This document shows, piece after piece, positions 23,864 through 32,133 of a stretch of DNA of 47,471 bases. This DNA comes from a virus. The DNA is taken from positions 1-47,471 of the IMG/VR virus record IMGVR_UViG_3300033146_003239; one strand, 5' to 3'. How positions within the stretch are numbered: the first letter of the stretch is position 1; every line of letters starts with the position of its first letter. The translations under genes and the position numbers were made by a program. The notes under the pieces are model-generated. The model was not told the origin of the DNA. It did not search any database and saw only the letters and a list, made by a program, of their open reading frames with translations.

Positions 23864-24433
23864 TGTTATATCTCCTCTGTCAGAATCAGAAACTCGGCAA
23901 GATGGACCACAGCGACCTCTTTCCACTACAGCAACATGGTTGCCAATAATGTCAGTTTGAATCGCATCGTATTTTTCACCATCAGGTGTTAAGCCTGGGG
24001 TGAAATCAATCTCCGAAGTATATCCATTAGATAGCTCAGCTTTGCCATCAACTATCTTCTGGACAAGTTCTGCATCGGTGATTGTTAGAGTATCAGCAAC
24101 CAAAAACTTACCATCTTCGCGATTAGCATCACCAGAGAATCCACGACTATACTGTCTAGCATTCTTGGCTGTAATCATCTCAGGTGGATGGTCATCAGTA
24201 ACTGGTACATTCAGGAAAGACGCCATTGAGGCTTTGTCGAAGACTTGCTCTGGCGGTCTGTAAAGGCGGACAATTGAGGTAGGTTCTCTATCTGTTAAAC
24301 CTAGCTCTAATGCATAGTACTCTTGAATACCAGTACGAGAAATCCTAGAATCTTTGATGACCATAAATCCTTGGTCAGTTATCTCGCGTTTAGTATTATT
24401 AAGAGAGACTGCATCTTTGATGTTTACTTGCAT
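23252..24433 (-). CDS. Prohead protease-scaffold fusion (DUF2213-like)
   Basis: 393 residues. N-terminal protease of the DUF2213 group: H82 in VTDDHPPEM, S135 in ELSNGYTSEIDF, and GNHVAVVERGRCG. From about 191 on it is a Lys/Glu/Asp-rich coiled coil (scaffold). ATG 24433 has AAGGA eight bases upstream; the TTG at 24472 has no ribosome site. The protease half should cut the scaffold during head maturation. Confidence 0.85.
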   Translation of the reverse strand: MQVNIKDAVSLNNTKREITDQGFMVIKDSRISRTGIQEYYALELGLTDREPTSIVRLYRPPEQVFDKASMASFLNVPVTDDHPPEMITAKNARQYSRGFSGDANREDGKFLVADTLTITDAELVQKIVDGKAELSNGYTSEIDFTPGLTPDGEKYDAIQTDIIGNHVAVVERGRCGPSCRVSDSDRGDITMAKAIIDGVEYEVTDQVMQAVGKLQTQIDDAEESKKTAVADKQAEIDSLQAKLDDAEKDKKKAVDTIQAKLDDAEKNKVTPEMLDELIDKRSAVIAVADKAIEKFDAAGKTCEEIRHEVVAAELGDDAETLLKDKSAEYILARFDAIADRLKDGKSTKMEDAMRQNAKTDDNKEMMDSDKARQGFIDKNKTRFKQPGQQTSAE

Positions 24434-24460
24434 GCAATTTTCCTTGGAAAAATCATCAAA

Positions 24461-24540
24461 AATTTGTTCCAAATATATTTAAACTTGGTATATAATGGAA
24501 ACTTTTTGAACCAAAAATTGTCTTTGGTATAATTTTTATA
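24461..24540. promoter_or_regulatory. AT-rich control region with paired CCAAA/TTGG elements
   Basis: Two related units, TTGTTCCAAA...CTTGGTATATAAT (24465-24496) and TTGAACCAAA...CTTTGGTATAAT (24506-24533), each hold an inverted CCAAA/TTTGG pair. On the plus strand TTGAAC (24506-24511) and TATAAT (24528-24533) are spaced 16 bp, a good sigma70 promoter pointing antisense into the head genes. The minus-strand TTGGTT...TATACC could serve the protease gene. Confidence 0.5.
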
Positions 24541-25369
24541 AATCGTCGAGCTTAATAACGGGTTCAGCCACACAACGGCAGTTTATATCCTCCCCAGGAT
24601 GTCCTGTATCTTTAGGTGGTTTATCCCAACGGAATATCTTGCCATTGTGTGCTGCATGCGTATGGCGTACAGACTCATCCCCTACAGTGCGCCATCGGTA
24701 TTCTTGAATACCAAGATTCTGTTGTCTTGCTTGCGTTATAGCACTATTGGTCTTCTGAGTCTGGTCACGCGCAATCAACTTAGCTCTATTAACAGTAGTC
24801 TTTTTAAGCTTAAGTATTTCTTTGGTAATACCTCCAGCTGATTCACCGCGTGTTGTACCTTCATTAACTATAGTAACTAGCTTCTTGAAGTACTCATCAG
24901 GAATCGATTGGATAAGACCAACATTCTCGGCTATCTTAGATTGCACTATTGCATCAACACCAGGTTCACTAATAGCACCTTGGATATTAACACCTACAGC
25001 TCGCTCCATTGCTTTATGAAACATATTACGATTTCTAACATTAACCCCATTAGCCATTTCACTAGCAATAGCAGATGCTTGGTTACCAACATCTCTGTAT
25101 CGCTGCGCAAGAGCTCGAATAGTTCTGTTAATCATCTCAGCATAGTTATCAACGATATACTCAGGCTCAGTTGATTTAAGCATCTCAGGTAGTGAGTCCA
25201 TAACATCTTCTGTGAATACGTTTATGAACTCAACTAGCGAGCGGAAATAAGCAGCACGCTCAGAGCGAACTCCAGCGCCTTGCTTAACGATTATCTCGTT
25301 ATTGCGACGACGTCTGGTTGCTTCTAATATCCTAGCCTTTAGAGCTAGTGGCATGAACCTTTGAGGCAT
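24536..25369 (-). CDS. Mu gpF-like minor head protein
   Basis: 277 residues. The C-terminal signature VRHTHAAHNGKIFRWDKPP followed by TGHPGEDINCRC is that of phage Mu protein F/SPP1 gp7-type head morphogenesis proteins. RAKLIARDQTQKTNSAI is the usual helix before it. Start overlaps the portal stop. A few copies sit near the portal inside the capsid. Confidence 0.92.
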   Translation of the reverse strand: MPQRFMPLALKARILEATRRRRNNEIIVKQGAGVRSERAAYFRSLVEFINVFTEDVMDSLPEMLKSTEPEYIVDNYAEMINRTIRALAQRYRDVGNQASAIASEMANGVNVRNRNMFHKAMERAVGVNIQGAISEPGVDAIVQSKIAENVGLIQSIPDEYFKKLVTIVNEGTTRGESAGGITKEILKLKKTTVNRAKLIARDQTQKTNSAITQARQQNLGIQEYRWRTVGDESVRHTHAAHNGKIFRWDKPPKDTGHPGEDINCRCVAEPVIKLDDL

Positions 25370-26832
25370 TATTCTTCTCCGCTGCTATCTTCTTCTTTCT
25401 CTGTTTCATCTCCTTGAGTTTCATCTTCTTCATTTTCCAAGTCGGCATCGTCATCTTCATTTTCTAGGCTCTCCTCATAAGCTTCAGCAGCTTCTTTTTC
25501 AAGTTTCTCAACTTCTTTAATAAATTGAGGTGTTATATCGGTATAGACATCTTCTTCCATAAGCTGAGTAAGTATCTTGCTAAATGGCATGCCCATATCG
25601 TAGTAAGTTCTGTCACGTTCAGAGTTAGACTTCTGAACTTCAGCTGTTTCTTTATCAGATAGTTGCCATAGTCTATTCCAATCGTAATCCATTTTCTCAG
25701 GGTCAAGACCTAAGTGGCGGGCTAATATCTGGTCAAGATAATGCAGCTGGTCATCGAACTCATTTGTTTGACGCGATTTAATGTGGTCATAGAAGTTACG
25801 AGTATTCTCTTCACCACCATTATTTAAACCTTTAGCAGCTTCACCGAATAAACGAGTAGCAGGAACATCTGCAATGGCTGATACCACAATCATGAATACA
25901 CGAGCAATAGCATCAAGGTTAGCAAAGTTCTGAGATGACTTCTGATAATCTTCATCAGCATCTAACAATGTGATGTTGTTATTTGCTTTAAGCATTTTAG
26001 CTATAAAGAAGCGGTCAGTAAGCAAATCAGTACCAGCAGATGTAGCTAGGTTCGTCATTAAGTTTTTAACCTTAACAATATCCACATTAGCTTCAAATAC
26101 CATACCAGCAATATTTGTTAATGTAGAATCAAGGTTAATAAATGAATCGTAAATTCGATTTATAACACTATCATTCCAGTAACGATTACGACGGAATTCA
26201 TTAAACGGTAATGGTTGACCATCGAAACGTAACACACGGGTATGATGGATTTCTACCTGTGAATTCGTTAAGCGATAAGTTTCAGGCTTATTAAAGTTAG
26301 CTTCTAATGGACGAAGGTTATTAATTTTAGAATAATGAGCATTTTCACTATCATAAACTGTTAATGCTTTTAATGAGCCAGGCTTAACTGCATCAAGGTT
26401 TAATGGTTCCCATGGTTCACCAGTTCCCTCAACATTCATTACTATAAGAGAACCACCATATAATCGAGCCCATGTTTTAGCATCTTTGAATTTAAGCCTT
26501 ACACTAAATTCTTTTTCTGCCTTAACAATTAAATCGATTTGTTCTTCTTCTAAACCTGAGTCAGCGAATGAGCGCCATTCTCTTGTCATTTCATGTGGGA
26601 TAATATCCACAATCTTACCTACAAGACCTGTCTCACGATACATCGCTTCAAGAGTAGGAGCATCTAATCGTGTGCGAGTTTTGCGGAATATAGAATGCAT
26701 CAACTTATCTTTACTGGTACCTAGGTTAGCAGCAAAGTTAACTAACGAGTCTGTAAACCCCATTAGTGATTTAGCTTGTTGCGCAAGCTTCACTTTACGC
26801 GTCACAGCAGGTTGTTGTACTTCAGCTTTCAT
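25369..26832 (-). CDS. Portal protein (DUF1073-like)
   Basis: 487 residues. Typical portal features: ARLYGGSLIVMNVEG near 125, HHTRVLRFDGQPLP, RIYDSFINLDSTLTNIAGMVFEANVDIVKV, and AIADVPATRLFGEAAKGLNNGGE (clip region). The C-terminus is a strongly acidic tail (Glu/Asp-rich, last 40 residues). Confidence 0.92.
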   Translation of the reverse strand: MKAEVQQPAVTRKVKLAQQAKSLMGFTDSLVNFAANLGTSKDKLMHSIFRKTRTRLDAPTLEAMYRETGLVGKIVDIIPHEMTREWRSFADSGLEEEQIDLIVKAEKEFSVRLKFKDAKTWARLYGGSLIVMNVEGTGEPWEPLNLDAVKPGSLKALTVYDSENAHYSKINNLRPLEANFNKPETYRLTNSQVEIHHTRVLRFDGQPLPFNEFRRNRYWNDSVINRIYDSFINLDSTLTNIAGMVFEANVDIVKVKNLMTNLATSAGTDLLTDRFFIAKMLKANNNITLLDADEDYQKSSQNFANLDAIARVFMIVVSAIADVPATRLFGEAAKGLNNGGEENTRNFYDHIKSRQTNEFDDQLHYLDQILARHLGLDPEKMDYDWNRLWQLSDKETAEVQKSNSERDRTYYDMGMPFSKILTQLMEEDVYTDITPQFIKEVEKLEKEAAEAYEESLENEDDDADLENEEDETQGDETEKEEDSSGEE

Positions 26833-26841
26833 TGTTATCTC

Positions 26842-27738
26842 CTACCAGTTAATTTCACGTTCTGGAAACGTGTCTTGAGTTGTATAAGTTAATGTATCAA
26901 CCATAAACTTTTGCAGTGTTACGCCGCCTTGTATTTCTGTTTTCAGCCAGGTATATTCTTGTGTTACATCAAGCGCTTCTATATAATGGCAAAAATCTTC
27001 GGTACCTATTTTTATAAAGTTGTATGTCATATCTTTACAATATTCTAAAAAAGGAGCTACTACCACCGCTACATGGTCTGTATCCCAAGTTGGATTGTTA
27101 ACCAATAAAGCCCCTGTAGCCGCCCCAGTAATATACTTAATAAGATAGGCCCTTGCTGATTCGCGCTCCTCTATAATGCTGAATAAGTCATTAGGGTTTG
27201 TTTTGTCGTAAGTTTTCTTTTTAATAAGAATATCAGGAGTCCATGTGCCATCTTGTTTGACATAGTTTAATACTTCAGCACGACGATGCATCATAATAGA
27301 GTCGATTTGATTGCGGAATACAAACTGCACTCTGCATAAAAGCTCCTCATCAATAAAATAATTAGCTTCTTTTGGCCTACCATCCGGAGAACGAGTAACT
27401 ACTTTATTCAGGCTCATAGGGGGTTTCAAATGCCGCTTAAAATCAAAAACGTTATATGGTTGTTTTATCATTTCTAGCTCAGCATATTTACCTATTTTAA
27501 GAGCTTCTACAGTATCTACAACAGCTGCAATAACACTATAATCATGGCTTGATATTAAAGCATCAAGAGCTGTTTTACCGTCTGCATTAGGTTCTTTTTT
27601 AAGGGTTAGTTTATACTGGTAATTAGGAAACTTTGCGTGCATGTCTTTCAACTCAGAAGCTTCAAGACCTATGCTTTCTAGCTCTTCTATAAACATAAGA
27701 GGATTAAGTCGTTTTGTAATTTCTTTAGACCAAGTCAT
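26842..27738 (-). CDS. Unknown protein between terminase and portal
   Basis: 298 residues, mixed alpha/beta, no motif that I recognise. Contains RSPDGRPKEANYFIDEELL and a conserved-looking WLKTEIQGGVTL near the end. Coded in the packaging/head block with tight spacing, so a virion or DNA-packaging accessory role is likely, but only by position. Confidence 0.7.
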   Translation of the reverse strand: MTWSKEITKRLNPLMFIEELESIGLEASELKDMHAKFPNYQYKLTLKKEPNADGKTALDALISSHDYSVIAAVVDTVEALKIGKYAELEMIKQPYNVFDFKRHLKPPMSLNKVVTRSPDGRPKEANYFIDEELLCRVQFVFRNQIDSIMMHRRAEVLNYVKQDGTWTPDILIKKKTYDKTNPNDLFSIIEERESARAYLIKYITGAATGALLVNNPTWDTDHVAVVVAPFLEYCKDMTYNFIKIGTEDFCHYIEALDVTQEYTWLKTEIQGGVTLQKFMVDTLTYTTQDTFPEREINW

Positions 27739-28505
27739 TATTGAAAACTCTCCAAGTTGACGCGAGTAATATCCACATTATCAAGCGTAAGATTAATACC
27801 GTCAGTTAGTAATTCTATTTCGTAACCATCTGTTGAGGATGATGAATCTGATATTGTTAAAAATAAAAACTGCGTTTCAAATGTTTGGTATGTACCACCA
27901 GCTAATAGCACTTGTCCTTGTACTATTTGGAATCCTGAAATTGGATTTCGCATAGTACAAATCAATTCACGATTATTATTAGTATTATTACGGGTATATT
28001 GAATTTCTATTCGCCATAATTGAGCTTGAAAATCTGACTGATGGTCTAGCCATCTGTTATTTCCTGTATTGTAAATATAAGGAACAAAAGCATCTGGGTC
28101 CGTTTGAGGAGTTTCTGGCTGCTCAGCTTCGCGCACTGACTTAGGAAACCTTGTCACAGAGCTGAACTCCGTAGGCGCAACGATTGGTGTTGTTAGTTCT
28201 ACCAGATAAGGTACAGCGCTCAAAACTACGTCTCCTTGAATAACTCCATTTAACTTAGCCGTCCCGTTAGTTGGGTTAGGTACCGATAGTTCGGAGCCTT
28301 GTATTAGTATCTTTTTAAGGAAATTAACATCGCCTGCTACTTCATCTCCATCTGGAAAATCTTTATTTTCTGCTAGGTTTAATGAAGATTCAGCAAGCGC
28401 CACCAATGCATTACGCACTGATTCAGGTGTTACTAACTTCTGGTTATTGTCTGGAATCAATATAGCGAATAAGCTATTTAATTCTTCACGAGTCATTGCT
28501 GCCAT
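27738..28505 (-). CDS. Unknown, possibly head fibre-like protein
   Basis: 255 residues from ATG 28505 (CGGGAG nine bases upstream; ATG 28523 is inside the terminase gene with no ribosome site). The N-terminus (TREELNSLFAILIPDNNQKLVTPESVRNAL) resembles the short N-terminal anchor seen in virion fibres; the rest is beta-rich. It overlaps the terminase stop by 20 bp. Function inferred weakly. Confidence 0.65.
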   Translation of the reverse strand: MAAMTREELNSLFAILIPDNNQKLVTPESVRNALVALAESSLNLAENKDFPDGDEVAGDVNFLKKILIQGSELSVPNPTNGTAKLNGVIQGDVVLSAVPYLVELTTPIVAPTEFSSVTRFPKSVREAEQPETPQTDPDAFVPYIYNTGNNRWLDHQSDFQAQLWRIEIQYTRNNTNNNRELICTMRNPISGFQIVQGQVLLAGGTYQTFETQFLFLTISDSSSSTDGYEIELLTDGINLTLDNVDITRVNLESFQ

Positions 28506-30018
28506 TGTGTATAGCTCCCGCATAGATTGATGGTTGTTCGATTAAGAGGTCCTCGATTGCATCCATAGTTGGGTCAATCTGGTCATCATGTTTATGTGTC
28601 ATTAACGGAGTAAACTTATTGAACTCTGTTATATAGTCACTTATCCAGTCTGCTTCTTCCGGTATCCACACATTACCACTAGCAATCTGAGGTACAACAC
28701 CGAAAGCACGCATAACCTTATCTCTGTTTCGTTCAATACCTTCCACAGGGATATGGGTCTTACGATTTAGTGTTTGAAATAAGCTACTACCTGAAGACTT
28801 TTTCTCTATCTTCATCATTTGAGCACCAACAGGGTTCTTAATGTGGTGGTACTTATGCTTATTCCAGAAGTCTTTAGCTGTTTGTTCTAATTCAGGAGCT
28901 TCCCATTTACCTCTTTTCTGGTCAATAAGAATAGCACCCATAGACATTGATAATCCCCAGCATTGAAATACAGACCAGTCATTATGTGTTTTAACTTCTT
29001 GTGCTGTATCTGCATATATGCGTTTAAGGATAATGTCTTTAGGTAGAGCTCCATAACGTTTCCAGAACTCTTCTTTAAATATCATGCCACCTTTAGGTGA
29101 TGGTCTCTGCATGTTCTGTGCAGCATGTGTATATGGGTCAGCACTCTCAAGCTTAGTTATTTCTTCTTGTGAATGCTTAAATTCCCATAATGGACCTGGT
29201 GGTAAATCGTAATCAACAGGAATGCCATGTGTATACTCTTTGGGGTACCATTCACTAACAGGCTCTTCAGGTATTTCCATAGGTAGCATTAAATGATGCC
29301 ACATTTCATCTGTACCGCCACGTAACAAATAACCACTTGGGTCATCTTCATGTATACGTTGCATGATAAGAATAATAGGGGTTGTATCTTCTAATGCTAA
29401 ACGTGATTTAAATGTAGAGTTGAAACGGTCATTAATTCGTTCTCTTATAGCATCTGAATAAGCGTCTTGTGGTTTAATAGGGTCATCGATTATCATCGCA
29501 CCAGTAAATTTGTTTTTAAGCATACGACCAGCACGAAAACCCGTTACAGCGCCACCAGCCGCAGTAGCATAAACACCACCACCTGCTTCTGTGTACCATT
29601 TCTTCTTAGCACTAATATCGTGGCGGATAGGCATATCGAAAACTTCTTGAAATTCTGCACTACTTATAATGTCCCTACATAATGTGCTATTCCATAATGC
29701 TAAATCATCTGCATAAGAAAGATGCATGAATAACGACTCAGGATTCACAGCTAATCCACGCGCCATAAAATGTATAACGGCTTCTTCTGTTTTAGTGTAA
29801 CCTGGTGGGATGTTTATAATAAGTCGCTTTATTTCGCCTGTGATAACTCGTTGTAGAGTTTCAGACATTATTCTATGGTGGTCATTCACCATGAACTTAC
29901 GACCTTCACGATGCTTAAAGAAATAACGAGAAAAAGCTAATGGGTCATTTAACAGATGATGTTTCAACATCCTCTTTTCGTTATATGTCCATAAATTAGT
30001 ATTGTAATCAATAGTCAT
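28486..30018 (-). CDS. terL: Terminase large subunit
   Basis: 510 residues. ATPase: IINIPPGYTKTE (a variant Walker A) near 70, GAMIIDDPIKPQDA (Walker B with the DD pair) near 175, and IILIMQRIHEDDPSGYL (coupling motif). Nuclease domain: KRIYADTAQEVKTHNDWS near 330, then HKHDDQIDPTMDAIE near the end with the acidic residues for metals. Packages DNA through the portal. Confidence 0.95.
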   Translation of the reverse strand: MTIDYNTNLWTYNEKRMLKHHLLNDPLAFSRYFFKHREGRKFMVNDHHRIMSETLQRVITGEIKRLIINIPPGYTKTEEAVIHFMARGLAVNPESLFMHLSYADDLALWNSTLCRDIISSAEFQEVFDMPIRHDISAKKKWYTEAGGGVYATAAGGAVTGFRAGRMLKNKFTGAMIIDDPIKPQDAYSDAIRERINDRFNSTFKSRLALEDTTPIILIMQRIHEDDPSGYLLRGGTDEMWHHLMLPMEIPEEPVSEWYPKEYTHGIPVDYDLPPGPLWEFKHSQEEITKLESADPYTHAAQNMQRPSPKGGMIFKEEFWKRYGALPKDIILKRIYADTAQEVKTHNDWSVFQCWGLSMSMGAILIDQKRGKWEAPELEQTAKDFWNKHKYHHIKNPVGAQMMKIEKKSSGSSLFQTLNRKTHIPVEGIERNRDKVMRAFGVVPQIASGNVWIPEEADWISDYITEFNKFTPLMTHKHDDQIDPTMDAIEDLLIEQPSIYAGAIHNGSNDS

Positions 30019-30430
30019 TATTAAAGGTCCTATTGAATCGTCTAATTTCTCGTTTTGTTAAATCGGTAGGAGCTCCATGCTTATTAGTAGATTTATCCGT
30101 TATCTCAACTGCTTTCTTTTTATTATGCATATATTCGACGACTGCTTTCTGAGCATCTTTTTGTACTGTTTGCTCTACAGGTTTCCATCGGCAATGCTTA
30201 AAAACTTCTTCCAAAAATTCTAATATCTCAAATTCGTCTATTTCACCAATTTCTATAGATTCTTGGATGTTTAATGCCATTTCATACACCAAAGATTCTT
30301 TTGATAAATCCTTTCCGTTAGCTAATCCTACCAAAAGGACCATAGGGTCTATTAATCCTAGGTCTTTACAAGCGCCATGGAGTTTTTCATCCAAGGACAA
30401 TAAATTCAAATCATTTGGTTTCTTACTCAT
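30008..30430 (-). CDS. Putative terminase small subunit
   Basis: 140 residues, helical, acidic centre and basic C-terminus (TDLTKREIRRFNRTFNNDY). First gene of the minus-strand block, overlapping the terL start by 11 bp, the usual place of terS. No family motif is certain, so the call is from position, size and helix content. ATG 30430 preferred over the in-frame GTG/TTG just upstream. Confidence 0.65.
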   Translation of the reverse strand: MSKKPNDLNLLSLDEKLHGACKDLGLIDPMVLLVGLANGKDLSKESLVYEMALNIQESIEIGEIDEFEILEFLEEVFKHCRWKPVEQTVQKDAQKAVVEYMHNKKKAVEITDKSTNKHGAPTDLTKREIRRFNRTFNNDY

Positions 30431-30604
30431 CACCAAAACCTTGTTTTATCCAGTCATTATTGGCTTATATACTAGAACCAAAGGGATTGAAACCAAGAAT
30501 TTTTTTAACAATAATTCACCAAAAGTGTTTACTTCACCAAAAATACCTTTATAATAGATAAAGAGTTGAGCAATAAAGCTTAACCAAAACTTAGGAATAT
30601 TAAT
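30431..30604. promoter_or_regulatory. Divergent control region with repeated ACCAAA sites
   Basis: No gene. ACCAAA occurs at 30432, 30477, 30518, 30536 and 30583 and ACCAAG at 30492, often as TTCACCAAAA. On the minus strand TTGGTT and TAGTAT or TATATA boxes face the terminase genes. On the plus strand a good promoter faces 30605. The repeated half-sites look like binding sites for a protein that sets the balance of the two units. Confidence 0.6.
30528..30555 (+). promoter_or_regulatory. Predicted sigma70-type promoter
   Basis: TTTACT (30528-30533) and a perfect TATAAT (30550-30555) are 16 bp apart. An ACCAAA site lies in the spacer, so a bound protein would block polymerase. Drives the two small genes at 30605 and 30801. 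Confidence 0.65.
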
Positions 30605-30799
30605 ATGTCTAAAAAGTATAATGTAACCTACACCTTCCAATTTACCTATGTTGCTACTGAAGCTGATAAAACTATGGGTAATACTAAATCAACAGATATT
30701 ATTGCTAAAAACTTTAAAGAAGCAATTGCCACTTTTCAAGAAATGTATAGTCTTGTCGATGAAACAAAAATAATAAATATTAAACGACGAGGTAAATAA
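30605..30799 (+). CDS. Hypothetical small protein
   Basis: 64 residues, probably a small beta-alpha-beta fold (NVTYTFQFTYVATEA, NFKEAIATFQEMY, KIINIKRR). No family recognised. It has its own promoter and the recurrent TTAGGAATATTAATATG leader and is followed by a tiny membrane protein and a strong terminator, so it forms an isolated two-gene unit beside the origin-like array. Confidence 0.7.
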   Translation: MSKKYNVTYTFQFTYVATEADKTMGNTKSTDIIAKNFKEAIATFQEMYSLVDETKIINIKRRGK

Positions 30800-30800
30800 A

Positions 30801-30872
30801 ATGGAATTAACTGATGCTGAATTTATAGGATGTTTAATAGTTTTATTAATGTTTGTTATAGCAGTTAAATAA
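30801..30872 (+). CDS. Tiny membrane protein
   Basis: 23 residues: MELTDAEFIG and then one hydrophobic segment to the C-terminus (CLIVLLMFVIAV). GAGGT lies seven bases upstream of the ATG and it starts one base after the previous stop. The coding call rests on this ribosome site and spacing; short length keeps it uncertain. Confidence 0.5.
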   Translation: MELTDAEFIGCLIVLLMFVIAVK

Positions 30873-30876
30873 TTTT

Positions 30877-30909
30877 AGGACCTTCGGGTCCTTTTTTTTT
30901 TTTTTTTTT
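30877..30909 (+). terminator. Strong intrinsic terminator
   Basis: AGGACC (30877-30882) pairs with GGTCCT (30887-30892) around TTCG, followed by 18 T in a row to 30909. It isolates the small plus-strand unit from the array that follows. Confidence 0.95.
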
Positions 30910-30944
30910 ATTCTACCTCAGTTTTTTCTCATTCTACCTAAGTC

Positions 30945-31298
30945 TGTTCATTACTGCTTTTTTCTTACTCTTCAATAGCTTACGGCTACTCTGTTCATTA
31001 CCTGTTCATTACTGTAAAAACAGCTTTCGTCTTACTTTTCAATAGCTTAGAGCCAGAGTTGTGCAGTGTTCATTACTGACTGAGACTTATATACTAATAA
31101 ACGTTTATAGAGGACCATATTTTTAGTCTCTTTTTGTATTTTTAACTATTTCTAAACTTATTAGTAATGAACAATGAACAACTCTATACGTAAGTTATTG
31201 AAAAGCTTATAAAAAGCTGTTTTCTCAGTAATGAACAGGTAATGAACAACTCTATACCTAAGTTATTGATTTCTATACAAAAGTACCACTAATGAACA
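30945..31298. repeat. Mirror-symmetrical iteron array, probable replication origin
   Basis: TGTTCATTA occurs forward at 30945, 30992, 31003 and 31067 and as TAATGAACA at 31165, 31229, 31240 and 31290, with a degenerate copy at 31172. A second element, CAATAGCTTA at 30973 and 31040, faces TAAGTTATTG at 31191 and 31259. Distances from the centre (about 31120) match within one base on both sides, so about 100 bp on each arm form an imperfect inverted repeat. The centre is AT-rich with a palindrome (ATAAACGTTTAT). The gap 30910-31390 has no gene. Iterons plus an AT-rich centre are typical of origins. Confidence 0.75.
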
Positions 31299-31326
31299 GA
31301 AATAACACTTTTTGCAGGATTATGTA

Positions 31327-31354
31327 TGTACATTAGAAAAAACCACAGTAGAAT
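31327..31354 (+). promoter_or_regulatory. Predicted early promoter
   Basis: TGTACA (31327-31332), 16 bp, TAGAAT (31349-31354). The -10 and downstream stretch (GTAGAATAG, then GTTAGGTAAT) repeats almost exactly the one at 391-417. It should drive the plus-strand block starting at 31391. Confidence 0.55.
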
Positions 31355-31390
31355 AGAAGCTGTTAGGTAATTAATTTAGGAACTTATATT

Positions 31391-31693
31391 ATGTCTCAAT
31401 TTGTGCAAGCCACTAAAAATGCTCTCAATACAAATCACCGAGGGTTAGATAAAAAGAAAACCATAATCGCAAAGCGTCATTTAGATGAACTTTTCCGTCA
31501 TTGGGAAAGACTTGATGTTGATATGCGAACTGACTATTATAAGATGGAAAGTCTTAAGGACGAGTTACATCAAAAAGCTAAGTACATTTCTGAATTAGAA
31601 AGAAAGTTAAATACTGCTGAAGCTGCTCTCCGTTCATGTTACAACGCTTCAGGTGGTGCATTAAATCTTAAAACTTCGGAGAGACAAAAATGA
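31391..31693 (+). CDS. Hypothetical coiled-coil protein
   Basis: 100 residues. Residues 25-85 are predicted coiled coil (HLDELFRHWERLDVDM, ELHQKAKYISELERKL). First gene after the origin-like array, with the leader TTAGGAACTTATATTATG. Its stop overlaps the next start (ATGA). No family recognised. Confidence 0.75.
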   Translation: MSQFVQATKNALNTNHRGLDKKKTIIAKRHLDELFRHWERLDVDMRTDYYKMESLKDELHQKAKYISELERKLNTAEAALRSCYNASGGALNLKTSERQK

Positions 31694-32133
31694 GTGATAT
31701 AAAACTATCTGTAGATGGTAAGATTATTCCTTGTAAAGATATTAGTATTCCAGAGCCAACTCAAGAATTCTTTCGTGAACACCTTGAAAAACCGCTAGGA
31801 ATAGAATTAGAAGGTTTACTTGGACAACCATTGGACTCTGAACTATTTAAGCAACGCATGGAGATAGCTCTAAAAGATAGTTTAGATAACACTTTATTTG
31901 AATCTCCAGTTAATGACATGAAAGTATATATTGTTAAAGACCGAAATGCTTTCAAAGACCTTCATTGGAAAAATAATATGTGGTATATCGGCGAAGTAGA
32001 TTATAATTTCCCAAGTCGTCGTATTGCTAAAGTATTTCTAAAGAAAAATATGAGAGCAGTATTAAGTACATTATCTTTGCCATTAGCAGCTGAACTTAAA
32101 ACAGTTGAGATAGAAGGAATAGTAGAACTATGA
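31690..32133 (+). CDS. Hypothetical protein
   Basis: 147 residues; acidic N-terminal half and a C-terminal half with KVYIVKDRNAFKDLHWKNNMWYIGEVD. No recognised family. Joined by four-base overlaps to both neighbours, so translation is coupled. Confidence 0.75.
   Translation: MSDIKLSVDGKIIPCKDISIPEPTQEFFREHLEKPLGIELEGLLGQPLDSELFKQRMEIALKDSLDNTLFESPVNDMKVYIVKDRNAFKDLHWKNNMWYIGEVDYNFPSRRIAKVFLKKNMRAVLSTLSLPLAAELKTVEIEGIVEL

Noticed and set aside
25369-26832. Anti-CBASS nuclease (Acb1) reading of the DUF1073 protein
   Set aside because: DUF1073 proteins are sometimes labelled this way, but size, gene order and motifs here are those of a portal.
30945-31298. CRISPR array
   Set aside because: Repeats are nine bases, occur in both directions and at matched, unequal spacing.
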